DNA of 64,000 nt from Shinella zoogloeoides (GTDB lineage Bacteria; Pseudomonadota; Alphaproteobacteria; Rhizobiales; Rhizobiaceae), in NCBI RefSeq assembly GCF_022682305.1, contig NZ_CP093528.1:3469501-3533500 (forward strand), read 5' to 3'. Shown here in pieces: positions 1 to 8,674 of this stretch. The position numbers and the translations under genes were made by a program. A model generated the notes under the pieces. That model was not told the DNA's origin and ran no database searches. It was given only the letters and a program-made list of their open reading frames with translations. Within the stretch, counting starts at the first letter, position 1, and each line of letters starts with the position of its first letter.

Positions 1-439
1 ACAGGAACGGCGCGAAGGCGAAGGAGAAGAAGATCATCGTGTCGAGCACCGAGCCGATCAGCGAGGCGATCAGCGGCGCGCGCCACCAGGTCTGCCGGCG
101 CAGCGTGTTGAAGACGGAGATGTCGAGCAACTGGCCGGCAAGGAAGGCCGAACCGGAGGCAATCGCGATGCGCGGCGTGGAAGCGCCGATCGAGAACAGC
201 ACCGCCACGAGGAAACCGACGGCCACGACGCGGCGCGCGATGCGCGGGCCGAACTGGCGATTGGTGAGGTCGGTAATGAGGAAGGCGACGGGATAGGTGA
301 AGGCGCCGTAGGTCAGGAGGTCGCCGAGATTGATGCCGAAGAGCGTACCCGAAAGCGGATACTGCACCAACACGTTGGAGGCGACGACGACAGCCGTCAT
401 CAGGAGGACATAGAGAAGGGTAACGCGGTTCGCGAGCAT
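1..439 (-). CDS. yhhQ: Queuosine precursor transporter (VUT/YhhQ family), 3' end outside window
   Basis: This is an inner-membrane protein of the VUT/YhhQ family, which brings queuosine precursors (preQ0/preQ1) into the cell for tRNA wobble modification. The window holds the first 146 residues; the C-terminus lies beyond base 1. The protein begins MLANRVTLLYVLLMTAVV and carries the family-typical segment ITDLTNRQFGPRIARR between hydrophobic helices, then a second block with GQLLDISVFNTLRR. The ATG is preceded by an AGGAT element. It lies downstream of rpmB on the same strand, with a short hairpin between them. The family call comes from residue patterns I recognise; substrate specificity is inferred from the family. 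Confidence 0.85.
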   Translation of the reverse strand, partial: MLANRVTLLYVLLMTAVVVASNVLVQYPLSGTLFGINLGDLLTYGAFTYPVAFLITDLTNRQFGPRIARRVVAVGFLVAVLFSIGASTPRIAIASGSAFLAGQLLDISVFNTLRRQTWWRAPLIASLIGSVLDTMIFFSFAFAPFL

Positions 440-478
440 TTTTTTATCCTGGGTGATGCCACCAGTTGGAGTAACGAT
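440..478 (-). promoter_or_regulatory. Leader hairpin with A-rich tail before yhhQ (possible preQ1-type element)
   Basis: Directly upstream of the yhhQ start the minus strand can form a hairpin CTGGTG-GCAT-CACCCAG (one bulged C), followed by GGAT and an A-tract that runs into the ATG. The GCAT loop is complementary to the ATGC that includes the start codon, so an H-type pseudoknot is possible. preQ1 riboswitches are small pseudoknots with A-rich tails in front of queuosine transport genes, which is why it is noted. The loop is shorter than in known class I members, so this may be chance. Confidence 0.2.
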
Positions 479-495
479 TTAGACATAGCATTGAT

Positions 496-517
496 GCCTG
501 CCCGGAGACGGGCAAGC
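496..517 (-). terminator. Hairpin after rpmB
   Basis: Inverted repeat with a TGCCCG/CGGGCA core and a four-base loop, extended by a wobble pair and two further pairs, lying about 30 bases past the rpmB stop. No U-tract follows on the minus strand, so it may only attenuate or protect the rpmB mRNA end. Confidence 0.35.
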
Positions 518-549
518 CTCAATGAAAACGTCCGGCTTGTTGCCTGAAA

Positions 550-840
550 TCAAGCAGCAGCAGCGGTCTTCTTGGCGATCTGGCGGCGCAGCAGACGAGC
601 GCGCATCGACAGTTCGTTTTCTTCGGCCTTCAGGAGGAAGGCGTCGAGGCCACCGCGGTGCTCGACCGAGCGCAGGGCAGCAGCGGAAACGCGAAGACGG
701 AAACGCTGGCCGAGGGCGTCGGAAATCAGCGTGACATTGCACAGGTTCGGCAGGAACTTGCGCTTCGTCTTGTTGTTTGCGTGGCTCACATTGTTGCCCG
801 ACTGGACGCCCTTGCCGGTCAATTCGCAACTACGGGACAT
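550..840 (-). CDS. rpmB: 50S ribosomal protein L28
   Basis: Structural protein of the large ribosomal subunit. The 96-residue product starts [20 protein letters not shown], the classic bL28 N-terminus, followed by the basic [11 protein letters not shown] segment that contacts 23S rRNA. The C-terminal tail is alanine-rich (KKTAAAA). Length fits the alphaproteobacterial protein. It is a single-gene unit with a well-formed promoter (931-959) and a hairpin after the stop; yhhQ follows on the same strand. No anomalies. Confidence 0.97.
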   Translation of the reverse strand: MSRSCELTGKGVQSGNNVSHANNKTKRKFLPNLCNVTLISDALGQRFRLRVSAAALRSVEHRGGLDAFLLKAEENELSMRARLLRRQIAKKTAAAA

Positions 841-930
841 GGTACACCTATTTTTTCTTCGTTACAGGACAATACGTTTCCGGCACCGAAACCGGCCGCA
901 GTCCGTCTGGCCTTTTTGGAAAGTCGCGGT

Positions 931-959
931 TCTATAGTCACACTCGCCGCAGACGTCAA
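931..959 (-). promoter_or_regulatory. Housekeeping promoter of rpmB
   Basis: On the minus strand TTGACG (plus 954-959) and TATAGA (plus 931-936) are separated by exactly 17 bases, close to the sigma-70 consensus and located about 90 bases before the rpmB ATG. No competing gene starts on this strand. Confidence 0.7.
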
Positions 960-1083
960 GCCAAACCTGCCGTTCAGCGGGAATTCAGTTGCCAAACGTC
1001 ATGATTTGCAGGCAATAGCAGACGAATGACGAATTTTCCACGGCGTAGAATCGCCGCAATGGCAGGCTAGGCGGAGCGTCTCT

Positions 1084-1875
1084 ATGGGAGTCGTGAAGAT
1101 GAACGGGCGGGGTTGGATTGCTGGCGCGGCCATGTCGCTCACCCTTGCGGGCGGCGCAAGCCCGCTTGCCGCCGCCGAGGTCCAGCATCGCACCGACTAC
1201 AGCATCCGCCTGTCCGGCCTGCCGGTGGCGACCGCCAGCTTCCGTTCGGAATTCAACGGCAACCGCTACTCCATTTCCGGCAGCCTGCATTCCGCCGGCC
1301 TTGCCGATATCTTCGCCCGCACGCAGGGCACCACCGCCGTTTCCGGCATCGTCAACCGCGACAAGCTGCGCGCCACCTCCTATTCGGTGACCTATCGCAG
1401 CGGCAAGCGCGGCCGCGCCATCGACGTGACCTTCCGCAACGGCAATGTCGTGCATGCCAGCATGGTGCCGGCGCGCAAGAAGCCGGACAACTGGGTTCCG
1501 GTCTCCAGCGCCGACATGCGCGCCGTGCTCGACCCCATTTCCGGTCTCATCATCCCCGCCGGCAGTCGCATCTGCCCGAAGACGCTGCCGATCTTCGACG
1601 GCGAGTCCCGCATGGACCTGAAGCTGACGTCGAAGGGCACCAAGCCCTATTCCACCAAGGGCTTCGAGGGCGAGGTCGTCGTCTGCGGCATCCGCTTCGT
1701 GCCGCGCTCCGGCTACAAGAAGGGCCGCGAGGACGTGGAGTACCTGCGCAACCTGAAGTCCATGGAAATCTGGTTTGCCAAGGCGGACGCGGCGAATGTA
1801 TATGCTCCGGTCTATGTGAGGATTCCGACCAAGCTCGGCCCCGTCACCGTCTCGGCCACGCGCTTCGGGGGATGA
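1084..1875 (+). CDS. DUF3108 domain-containing secreted protein
   Basis: Predicted periplasmic or envelope protein of 263 residues, most of which forms a DUF3108 domain, a beta-rich fold of unknown biochemical role. Residues 1 to about 30 form a signal peptide (basic start, hydrophobic AMSLTLAGG core, then a PLAAAE cleavage region). The mature part opens with a typical YSIRLSGLPVATASF strand. Cys near the middle and C-terminal third (RICPK, VVCGI) could form a disulfide. An internal ATG at 1099 is also preceded by GGAG, so the true start may be five codons later. It reads toward the DMT transporter, 36 bases downstream. Function is not known. Confidence 0.85.
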   Translation: MGVVKMNGRGWIAGAAMSLTLAGGASPLAAAEVQHRTDYSIRLSGLPVATASFRSEFNGNRYSISGSLHSAGLADIFARTQGTTAVSGIVNRDKLRATSYSVTYRSGKRGRAIDVTFRNGNVVHASMVPARKKPDNWVPVSSADMRAVLDPISGLIIPAGSRICPKTLPIFDGESRMDLKLTSKGTKPYSTKGFEGEVVVCGIRFVPRSGYKKGREDVEYLRNLKSMEIWFAKADAANVYAPVYVRIPTKLGPVTVSATRFGG

Positions 1876-1911
1876 TGCGGCTTGCCGGTCGGCAGACCGG
1901 AGTAATCGGCC

Positions 1912-2793
1912 TTGAAGATGCGTGCGACCCTTATCGGCTTTACGGCGATCCTCATGTGGGCGCTGCTGGCGCTCTTCACCGCCGCCTCCGGCAAGATGCC
2001 GCCCTTCCAGCTCTCCGCCATCTGCTTCCTGATCGGCAGCCTGCCCGGCATCGCCGTGCTGATCGCTCGGCCGGAGCGCCTGCGCCTCTTGAAACAGCCG
2101 GCGAAGGTCTGGATCACCGGCATCCTCGGCCTCTTCGGCTATCACTTCCTGTACTTCACGGCGCTGCGCAACGCACCGGCCGTCGAGGCGAGCCTGATCG
2201 CCTATCTCTGGCCGCTCCTCATCGTCACCGGCTCCGCGCTGCTGCCGGGCGAGACGCTGCGCTGGAACCATGTGGTCGGCACGCTGCTCGGCCTCGGCGG
2301 CACCGCGCTCATCGTCGGGCGCAACGGCGTTACCTTCGACAGCGCCTATCTCGTCGGCTACGGCGCGGCCTTCCTCTGCGCCTTCACCTGGGCCGGCTAT
2401 TCGCTTGCGACCCGCAGCTTCGAGGCGGTCTCGACGGATGTGGTGACGGGCTTCTGCCTTGCCACCGCGATCCTCTCGCTGCTCTGCCATCTGGGCCTCG
2501 AAACCACCGTCTGGCCGCAGACGGGCTTCGAATGGCTCGCCGTCGCCGGCCTCGGCCTGCTGCCGGTCGGCGCGGCCTTCTATGTATGGGATTACGGCGT
2601 GAAGAACGGCGACATCCAAATCCTCGGCGCGGCCAGCTACGCCGCGCCGCTGCTTTCGACGCTGGTTCTCATTCTCTCGGGCTTCGCCGAGCCGTCCTGG
2701 AGCATTGCGCTGGCCTGCCTGCTGGTGACGGGCGGCGCGGTTCTGGCCGCCAAGGACATGATCTTCCGCAGACGCGCGGCCGCTGCGGCCTGA
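1912..2793 (+). CDS. DMT/EamA-family transporter, YddG-like
   Basis: Inner-membrane transporter of the drug/metabolite superfamily; the sequence resembles the branch that includes the aromatic amino-acid exporter YddG. The 293-residue protein contains about ten hydrophobic helices arranged as two EamA repeats: the first opens GFTAILMWALLALFTAASG, and the second lies around residues 150-285 with the loop GLLPVGAAFYVWDYGVKNGD. A short basic tail (FRRRAAAAA) ends it. It follows the DUF3108 gene on the same strand and converges on gloB with a three-base gap. The substrate is not shown by the sequence. Confidence 0.85.
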   Translation: MKMRATLIGFTAILMWALLALFTAASGKMPPFQLSAICFLIGSLPGIAVLIARPERLRLLKQPAKVWITGILGLFGYHFLYFTALRNAPAVEASLIAYLWPLLIVTGSALLPGETLRWNHVVGTLLGLGGTALIVGRNGVTFDSAYLVGYGAAFLCAFTWAGYSLATRSFEAVSTDVVTGFCLATAILSLLCHLGLETTVWPQTGFEWLAVAGLGLLPVGAAFYVWDYGVKNGDIQILGAASYAAPLLSTLVLILSGFAEPSWSIALACLLVTGGAVLAAKDMIFRRRAAAAA

Positions 2794-2796
2794 CGC

Positions 2797-3561
2797 TCAG
2801 AACCGGTCCTTCCGCCCGCGGATTTCCGCAAACACCTCGGCGTCGCCCGCCCTTTCTATGCCGAGATGACGGCGGATTGCCGGGTCCGCCGCGCGCAGAA
2901 AGGGATTGGTCGCCTTTTCCAGCCCGATGGTCGTCGGCGCGGTAAAACCGCCCTTCGCCCGCTGCGCCTCGATGTCATCGGCACGTTTCGCAAGCGCCGC
3001 GTTCTGCGGATCGACGGTCACGGCAAAGCGCGCATTCGAGAGCGTGTATTCGTGCCCGAAATAGACGATCGTGTCGTCCGGCAGCGCGGCAAGCTTGGAA
3101 AGCGAAGCCCACATATCCGCCGGCGTGCCCTCGAACAGACGGCCGCAGCCGAGCGCGAAAAGCGTATCGGCGGCAAAGAGCAGCTTTTCCTCCGGCAGGT
3201 GGAAGCAGATATGGCCGCGCGTATGGCCCGGCGTCGCGATCACCTCGACCCGTCGGCCGGCAAAATCGAAGCTGTCGCCGCCGTCCACCTTGCGGTCGAT
3301 GCCGGGAATGCTCTCGCGCGCCGGACCGATGATCGTCGCGCCAAAACGCTTTTTCAGCGCGAGATTGGCGTCCACGTGGTCGCCGTGGTGGTGCGTCGTG
3401 AAGATGTGGCTCAGCGTCCAGCCACGGCGGGCGAGCGCATCGAGGATCGGCTTTTCCTCCGGCGCATCGATGCTTGCGGTCGCACCCGTTTCGGGATCGT
3501 GCAGCAGCACGCCGAAATTGTCGCTGCGGCAGGCGAAGAGTTCGATTTCCAGCGGGGCCAT
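2797..3561 (-). CDS. gloB: Hydroxyacylglutathione hydrolase (glyoxalase II)
   Basis: Cytosolic metallo-beta-lactamase-fold enzyme that hydrolyses S-D-lactoylglutathione to glutathione and D-lactate, completing methylglyoxal detoxification. The metal-binding motif THHHGDHVD is at residues 56-64, followed by GHTRGH, the [16 protein letters not shown] region and FGHEYTLSN, all family signatures. The chosen ATG has GAGGAA six bases upstream, and the resulting 254 residues match the usual family length; longer in-frame starts to 3654 would run into the divergent methyltransferase. Divergent from the methyltransferase and convergent with the DMT transporter. Confidence 0.93.
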   Translation of the reverse strand: MAPLEIELFACRSDNFGVLLHDPETGATASIDAPEEKPILDALARRGWTLSHIFTTHHHGDHVDANLALKKRFGATIIGPARESIPGIDRKVDGGDSFDFAGRRVEVIATPGHTRGHICFHLPEEKLLFAADTLFALGCGRLFEGTPADMWASLSKLAALPDDTIVYFGHEYTLSNARFAVTVDPQNAALAKRADDIEAQRAKGGFTAPTTIGLEKATNPFLRAADPAIRRHLGIERAGDAEVFAEIRGRKDRF

Positions 3562-3652
3562 GGCACATTCCTCATGCATCGGACGGACTGTCGCGGGGAA
3601 ATGTAAGCCAATCGCCCTTGAAGTCCACCGGACCATCGCTAACATCCTGTCC

Positions 3653-4402
3653 ATGCATGCAGATATCGTCGACCTCCGCGAATTCTACCACTCGCCGCTC
3701 GGCCGCCTCGCCGATCATTCGATCGCCATGGCGCTCGCCTCGCTCTGGGCGCGCCTGCCCGACGAGCGGCTGGTCGGCCTCGGCTATGCCGTGCCCTATC
3801 TCGACCGTTTCCGCGCCGACACCGAGCGCACCTTCGCCTTCATGCCGGCCGGTCAGGGCGCGGTGAACTGGCCGCCGAACGAGCTGTCCTCGACGGCCCT
3901 CGTCTTCGACGAGGAACTGCCGCTGCCGGATGCCTCCGTCGACCGTATCCTGATGGTCCACTCGCTGGAATTCGCCGAAAACCCGCGCGAGACGATGAAG
4001 GAGCTTTGGCGCGTTCTCGCCCCCGGCGGCCGCCTCGTCATCGTCGTGCCGAACCGGCGCGGCGTCTGGGCGCGCATGGAGCATACGCCCTTCGGTTCCG
4101 GCCGGCCCTATTCGCGCGGCCAGCTCACGGCGCTGCTGCGCGCGACGAATTTTACGCCCGGCGCCAGCGCAGAGGCGCTGTTCTTCCCGCCCTCCAAGCT
4201 GCGCAGCGTCCTGAAGCTGCGCGGCGTCTTCGAGCGGCTGGGGCGCATGCTCTGGCCGATGTTCTCCGGCGTCATCGTCGTGGAGGCGCAGAAGCGGCTC
4301 TATCAGGGCCTGCCGGTCGCCGCCCGCGCCTCGCGCCGCGTCTTCGTGCCGGTGCTCGCGCCACAGGGCGTGCCGACAACGCGCGAACGCCCGCCGCGCT
4401 GA
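3653..4402 (+). CDS. Class I SAM-dependent methyltransferase
   Basis: Predicted cytosolic S-adenosylmethionine-dependent methyltransferase of 249 residues (methyltransferase type 11). A glycine-containing motif I-like stretch [11 protein letters not shown] lies near residue 38, the acidic [19 protein letters not shown] region around 90, and the post-motif [16 protein letters not shown] near 120. The start beginning [12 protein letters not shown] was chosen because the longer in-frame reading overlaps gloB. The substrate is unknown. In rhizobial chromosomes it commonly sits next to gloB and the tyrosine-synthesis dehydrogenase, as here. Confidence 0.85.
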   Translation: MHADIVDLREFYHSPLGRLADHSIAMALASLWARLPDERLVGLGYAVPYLDRFRADTERTFAFMPAGQGAVNWPPNELSSTALVFDEELPLPDASVDRILMVHSLEFAENPRETMKELWRVLAPGGRLVIVVPNRRGVWARMEHTPFGSGRPYSRGQLTALLRATNFTPGASAEALFFPPSKLRSVLKLRGVFERLGRMLWPMFSGVIVVEAQKRLYQGLPVAARASRRVFVPVLAPQGVPTTRERPPR

Positions 4403-4461
4403 TCCCCTCGACAAAAACCGGGCCGCCCGCTAGAGCGGAACGGCAGCAAGAGGGCAATGGC

Positions 4462-5391
4462 ATGACGGACGGACATTTCGACAAGATCGCACTGATCGGC
4501 ATCGGCCTGATCGGCTCCTCCATCGCCCGCGCCGTCAAGGAAAAGGGGCTGGCGAAAACCGTCACCATTTCCAGCCGCAGCCAGGAAACGCTCGACCGCG
4601 CCCGCGAACTGGAGCTCGGCACCGACTACGTCCACGACGCCGGCAAGGCGGTGGAAGGGGCGGACCTCGTCATCGTCTCGGTGCCCGTCGGCGCCTCCGG
4701 CAAGGTCGCCGAGGAAATCGCCCCGCATCTGAAGGCGGGCGCCATCGTCACCGATGTCGGCTCCACCAAGGCCTCGGTCGTGGCGCAGATGCTGCCGCAC
4801 ATGCCGAAGAACGTGCATTTCATCCCCGGCCACCCGCTGGCGGGCACCGAACATTCCGGCCCGGACGCCGGCTTTGCCGAACTCTTCCAGGGCCGCTGGT
4901 GCATCCTGACGCCGGTGCACGGCACCGACAAGGACGCCAAGCGCAAGCTCGCCGCCTTCTGGGAAGCCCTCGGCTCCAAGGTGGACGAGATGGATACGGA
5001 GCACCACGACAAGGTGCTCGCCATCGTCTCGCACCTGCCGCACATCATCGCCTACAACATCGTCGGCACGGCGGACGACCTGGAAACGGTGACGGAATCG
5101 GAAGTCATCAAATATTCGGCCTCTGGTTTCCGCGACTTCACGCGCCTTGCCGCCTCCGACCCGACCATGTGGCGCGACGTCTGCCTTCACAACAAGGACG
5201 CGATCCTCGAGATGCTGGCGCGCTTTTCCGAAGACCTCGCCTATCTCCAGCGCGCGATCCGCTGGGGCGACGGCGACAAGCTTTTCGATCTCTTCACCCG
5301 CACCCGCGCCATCCGCCGCTCGATCATCGACGCCGGCCAGGATACTGCGGCACCGAACTTCGGCCGCCCGGTCCTCGACAAGAAGGGCTGA
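4462..5391 (+). CDS. tyrC: Prephenate/arogenate dehydrogenase
   Basis: Cytosolic enzyme of tyrosine biosynthesis that oxidatively decarboxylates prephenate (or arogenate). The 309-residue protein begins with a Rossmann NAD(P)-binding motif GIGLIGSSIARAV (residues 13-25); the family-specific GHPLAGTEHSGP and the helical dimerisation half containing SHLPHIIAYN follow. It starts 60 bases after the methyltransferase on the same strand and ends directly against the convergent DUF2125 gene, with stop codons adjacent. In many relatives a histidinol-phosphate aminotransferase gene precedes tyrC; none is present in this gap. Confidence 0.9.
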   Translation: MTDGHFDKIALIGIGLIGSSIARAVKEKGLAKTVTISSRSQETLDRARELELGTDYVHDAGKAVEGADLVIVSVPVGASGKVAEEIAPHLKAGAIVTDVGSTKASVVAQMLPHMPKNVHFIPGHPLAGTEHSGPDAGFAELFQGRWCILTPVHGTDKDAKRKLAAFWEALGSKVDEMDTEHHDKVLAIVSHLPHIIAYNIVGTADDLETVTESEVIKYSASGFRDFTRLAASDPTMWRDVCLHNKDAILEMLARFSEDLAYLQRAIRWGDGDKLFDLFTRTRAIRRSIIDAGQDTAAPNFGRPVLDKKG

Positions 5392-6399
5392 TCACAGGGG
5401 CGGAATTCGGCCCACCGGGAACAGCCCCAGGATGACGGTGCCGCGCCGGATGTTCACCTGCACGGTTGCGCGGTCCTGCCCGCCCGAAAGTCCCCTGACG
5501 ATGCCGGCCACGCGGCGCACGGTCACGGCAGCCTCCGGAAACTGCTCGGAAATGCGGTCGCGCCAGACCGTCACGCCCTCGACGGCAAGCGTAAGCGAGC
5601 CGGACACGAGACCTTCCTCATCGACGCTGACGGGGCCGGACAGCTTCATCCGGTTTCCGCCGCCAAGATCGAGCGAGAGGCTGCGCAGCTCCGCGCTGGT
5701 TCCACGCGGCAGGCCGGGCGGCGGCCCTTCGGTGGAAATCCACCCTGCCGCATCCGCAATCGTCACGTCGGCCGCGACATTCAGCGCCGGCAGCGCCTTG
5801 CCGCCAAGATCGAGCGCAAGCGCATCGAGCGAGGCCGCAACGTCCAGCGCCTCGCCGGACCGGCGGACATGCTTTTCACCATGCGCGGCGGAAAAGCCGA
5901 CGGAGATACCCTCGGACGGCGCGTTGAACCTGCCTTTCAGCCCGTCATAGGCGACGGAGGCGCGGTCCAGCCCGTCCGTCCAGGCGACGACGCTGGCATG
6001 CAGAAGGTCCCAATCCACATCGAGCACGCGATCCGGCGTCACGCGCACCTGCGCCGGTCCGTCCAGTTCCATGACGGCATGGCCGGGGCGATAGACCTGC
6101 GCGGCCGAACGCAGCGCACCGAAGCTGGCCGACAAGCCGGACTCGTGGTCATCGACGCCGAGCGCATCGCAGAAGACACCGATGCGGAACGGAAAACCGC
6201 GAACAGAAAGATTGCTGCACGAGGCCGAATGCATGCCCTGTTCGGAAGCGGCAAGCTCCTGCGTCACCCGCTCCCTCAGCCAGCTTGCGGCATAGAACCA
6301 TCCACCCGTATAGAGCACACCGGCGACAACGATGGCAATGGCAAGCAGGATCAGCTTGCGCGTAACCCCGGATGCGTCGGCGCGGCTTGACGATGCCAT
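5392..6399 (-). CDS. DUF2125 domain-containing envelope protein
   Basis: Predicted membrane-anchored periplasmic protein of unknown function, about 335 residues. One N-terminal helix (KLILLAIAIVVAGVLYTGGW) anchors it; the remainder is beta-rich with the DUF2125-typical opening ASCSNLSVRGFPFRIGVFCD. Two cysteines bracket that segment and could form a disulfide. A second in-frame ATG lies four codons upstream at 6411; I prefer the one at 6399 because it immediately precedes the ASSSRAD leader seen in relatives. Convergent with tyrC and divergent from the ChaC gene. Confidence 0.85.
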   Translation of the reverse strand: MASSSRADASGVTRKLILLAIAIVVAGVLYTGGWFYAASWLRERVTQELAASEQGMHSASCSNLSVRGFPFRIGVFCDALGVDDHESGLSASFGALRSAAQVYRPGHAVMELDGPAQVRVTPDRVLDVDWDLLHASVVAWTDGLDRASVAYDGLKGRFNAPSEGISVGFSAAHGEKHVRRSGEALDVAASLDALALDLGGKALPALNVAADVTIADAAGWISTEGPPPGLPRGTSAELRSLSLDLGGGNRMKLSGPVSVDEEGLVSGSLTLAVEGVTVWRDRISEQFPEAAVTVRRVAGIVRGLSGGQDRATVQVNIRRGTVILGLFPVGRIPPL

Positions 6400-6474
6400 A
6401 GTGTTCTCCAATGGTGGCAGGCGTGATTTGCCCCAAACGGGTCAAAGCCGGCAATTGCGGCGGCTTTTAGAGAG

Positions 6475-7035
6475 ATGTTTCCAGTGACGGTGGATATGAA
6501 CGAATTCTGGGTCTTTGGCTACGGATCGCTGATGTGGAATCCGGGCTTCGAATTCGAGGAGCGGCAGGCGGCCCACCTCTTCGGCTTCCGCCGGTCGCTC
6601 TGCGTGCGCTCCTGGGTGCACCGGGGCACGGAGGAAAGGCCCGGCCTTGTGCTCGGCCTCGACCGCGGCGGCTCCTGCCGCGGCGTCGCGTTCCGTGTCG
6701 CTTTGGAGAAGCAGGAGGCGGTGGTCGATTATCTGCGCGAACGCGAGCTTGTGACCCATGTTTACAAGGAGCGCACCCTGCCGGCAACGCTCGGCGACGG
6801 CCGCCGCGTGACGACGCTCGCCTATATCTGCGACCGCGCCCATCACCAGTTCGCCGGCGCGCTCTCGATAGAGGAGGCAGCCGGCACGATCAGCACCGCC
6901 ATCGGCAAGTCCGGTCACAATATGGATTACGTGCGCAACACGCTGGCGCATCTGCGCGAAATGGGCATCCGCGACCATTGGCTGGAGGATGTCGGCCGGA
7001 CGGCGGAAAGCCTCCACGCCCGCGCCTCAACCTGA
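6475..7035 (+). CDS. Gamma-glutamylcyclotransferase, ChaC family
   Basis: Cytosolic enzyme expected to degrade glutathione to 5-oxoproline and Cys-Gly. The substrate-binding motif FGYGSLMWNPGF lies at residues 14-25, the shared GFRRSLCVRSWVHRGTE region follows, and a glutamate in the YLRERELVTHVY segment is positioned as the catalytic acid of this family. The 186-residue length is somewhat below that of E. coli ChaC. An internal ATG at codon 8 could be the true start. Its stop abuts the convergent plsC gene. Confidence 0.9.
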   Translation: MFPVTVDMNEFWVFGYGSLMWNPGFEFEERQAAHLFGFRRSLCVRSWVHRGTEERPGLVLGLDRGGSCRGVAFRVALEKQEAVVDYLRERELVTHVYKERTLPATLGDGRRVTTLAYICDRAHHQFAGALSIEEAAGTISTAIGKSGHNMDYVRNTLAHLREMGIRDHWLEDVGRTAESLHARAST

Positions 7036-7824
7036 TCAGGCTCCGCGCGCCCTCAATTCCGCCAGCCGCTGCACGGCGGTCGGCGGCAGGACGAGATGCG
7101 GATTGGCCTCCACCGTCTCCACGAGCAGGCGGTCGCTCGCCGTTTCCATGACCTCGACGAGATGGGCGAGGAAGGCGTCGGGATCCATGCCCGGCTGGAT
7201 CGCCGGCAGGATGATCACCTTGAAATGGCCCGGCTGGCGGATGAACTTGCGGCGCGGCCAGAACAGGCCCGGATGCATGACGACCGGCACGACCGGAACC
7301 TGCAGATCGCGGTAGAGGCGCGCGATGCCGTATTTGTATTCCGGTGGCGCGCCCGGTGGCCGGCGCGTGCCTTCCGGGTAGATGATGAGCTGGCGGCCCG
7401 TATCCATCTCCGCCTTCGTGCGCTCCATCACGGCGGCCATGACCTTGCCGCGCGCATTGCGGTTGACCGGGATCATGCGCTGCTTCTTGATGTACCAGCC
7501 GAAGAGCGGAATCCAGGTCAGCTCGCGCTTGAGGATATAGAGCGGATCGTCGAGCCAGGGCAGCAGCGCGTAGGCGTCCCAGAAGGACTGGTGCTTCGGC
7601 GCAAAGATGTAGCCGCCCTTGGGAATGTTCTCCAGCCCCTCGATCTCGAAGGTCGTGCCGACGATCTTCTCGAAGAGCCAATGGTTGCTGCGCGCCCAGT
7701 TCTTGGCGATGACATAGGCCTTCTTGCGCGGCAGCAGGAAATAGACCGGCGTGAGCACGATCATCTGCCCGATGAGGTTCAGGTAGAAGAGAGCATTGAA
7801 GAGCACGGAGCGGAGAGCGATCAT
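7036..7824 (-). CDS. plsC: 1-acyl-sn-glycerol-3-phosphate acyltransferase
   Basis: Inner-membrane acyltransferase that converts lysophosphatidic acid to phosphatidic acid in phospholipid synthesis. The 262-residue protein has N-terminal membrane helices, the catalytic HX4D motif as KHQSFWDAYAL, the substrate-binding YPEGTRRPPGAPP and a VPVVPVVMHPGLFW strand. Two PlsC-family paralogs are common in rhizobia, so the exact acyl acceptor is inferred. It follows the YdcF-like gene on the same strand with a 75-base gap and may be co-transcribed with it. Confidence 0.9.
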   Translation of the reverse strand: MIALRSVLFNALFYLNLIGQMIVLTPVYFLLPRKKAYVIAKNWARSNHWLFEKIVGTTFEIEGLENIPKGGYIFAPKHQSFWDAYALLPWLDDPLYILKRELTWIPLFGWYIKKQRMIPVNRNARGKVMAAVMERTKAEMDTGRQLIIYPEGTRRPPGAPPEYKYGIARLYRDLQVPVVPVVMHPGLFWPRRKFIRQPGHFKVIILPAIQPGMDPDAFLAHLVEVMETASDRLLVETVEANPHLVLPPTAVQRLAELRARGA

Positions 7825-7899
7825 CGGGCAGCCTGTAAGCGGAACGGTCTTTCGCCCTACACGATAATCGGAGGCGGGGAAACTCCCGTCGCCGCGTTC

Positions 7900-8634
7900 T
7901 CAGCTTCCGGTCATGTCGCCACGCAGCCCCGACCAGCTCCGCGCGCCGGCGAAGGCACGCAGCCGCGCCAGGCAATATTTGAGATATTCCGACAGCATCG
8001 CCTTCATGACACCCGGTTCGCGCAGCCAGTTGCCGTTCTTCAGGTCGGAATTGACGACAGGATAGGCGATGAACTCCGTCTGCGGATCGCTGACCTTCAG
8101 TTCCAGCAGGCTGCGCGGCATGTGATAATTGTTGGTGACGACGAGAACCCGGCGGTACTGGTGGTCGCTGATCCAGCGCGCCGCTTCATTCGCGTTGCCG
8201 ATCGTATCGACCGCCTCATAGCCCATGTCGACGCAGCATTCGAAGAGCGCCGAGGAGCTTTGCGTGAGCTTGCGCAGGAGATTGCCGCTGGTCGCCGGGT
8301 TGGCGCCGGAGATCAGCAGCCGCTCGCCCGCGCCGTTCTTCAGGAGGTCGATGGCGCGATCAATGCGCTGGTAGCCGCCGGTGAGCACGACGATCGCATC
8401 GGCCTTCGGTGCGCGCGGCGTCTCCAGCGCGGCAACGGTCTCCGCAAAATGCAGGAACCCAGCGGTGCCCGCAGCGCCGGCCAGCAGGATCAGCGCCAGC
8501 ACCACGCGCACAAGAATGCGCACGGGACCTTTGCGGCCCCGCCTTATCCCCTCCTGCCGGGCGCCCTCGGGCAGCTTCGGCTTTTCCCGTTCCAGCGCGC
8601 TCATGATTCTGTCCATAGAACCCGATTGCGGCAA
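7900..8634 (-). CDS. YdcF/SanA-family (DUF218) membrane protein
   Basis: A 244-residue protein of the ElyC/SanA/YdcF group, whose members act at the cell envelope. One membrane helix (RILVRVVLALILLAGAAGTA) near residue 45 is followed by a DUF218 domain with the signature ADAIVVLTGGYQRIDRAI, ANEAARW, and the conserved VVTNNYHMPRSLLEL. An internal ATG (MSALEREKP) is possible. It lies between ftsX and plsC on the same strand; ftsEX-YdcF-plsC is a common rhizobial order. The substrate is unknown. Confidence 0.85.
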   Translation of the reverse strand: MPQSGSMDRIMSALEREKPKLPEGARQEGIRRGRKGPVRILVRVVLALILLAGAAGTAGFLHFAETVAALETPRAPKADAIVVLTGGYQRIDRAIDLLKNGAGERLLISGANPATSGNLLRKLTQSSSALFECCVDMGYEAVDTIGNANEAARWISDHQYRRVLVVTNNYHMPRSLLELKVSDPQTEFIAYPVVNSDLKNGNWLREPGVMKAMLSEYLKYCLARLRAFAGARSWSGLRGDMTGS

Positions 8635-8674
8635 CGGATAGTCCGTTTCGCGGCGATGATCCGCCCGCCCCGCA

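Noticed and set aside
1113..2945. 610-codon plus-strand frame spanning the DUF3108 and DMT genes
   Set aside because: Runs through two clearly real genes in another frame; Arg-rich shadow sequence.
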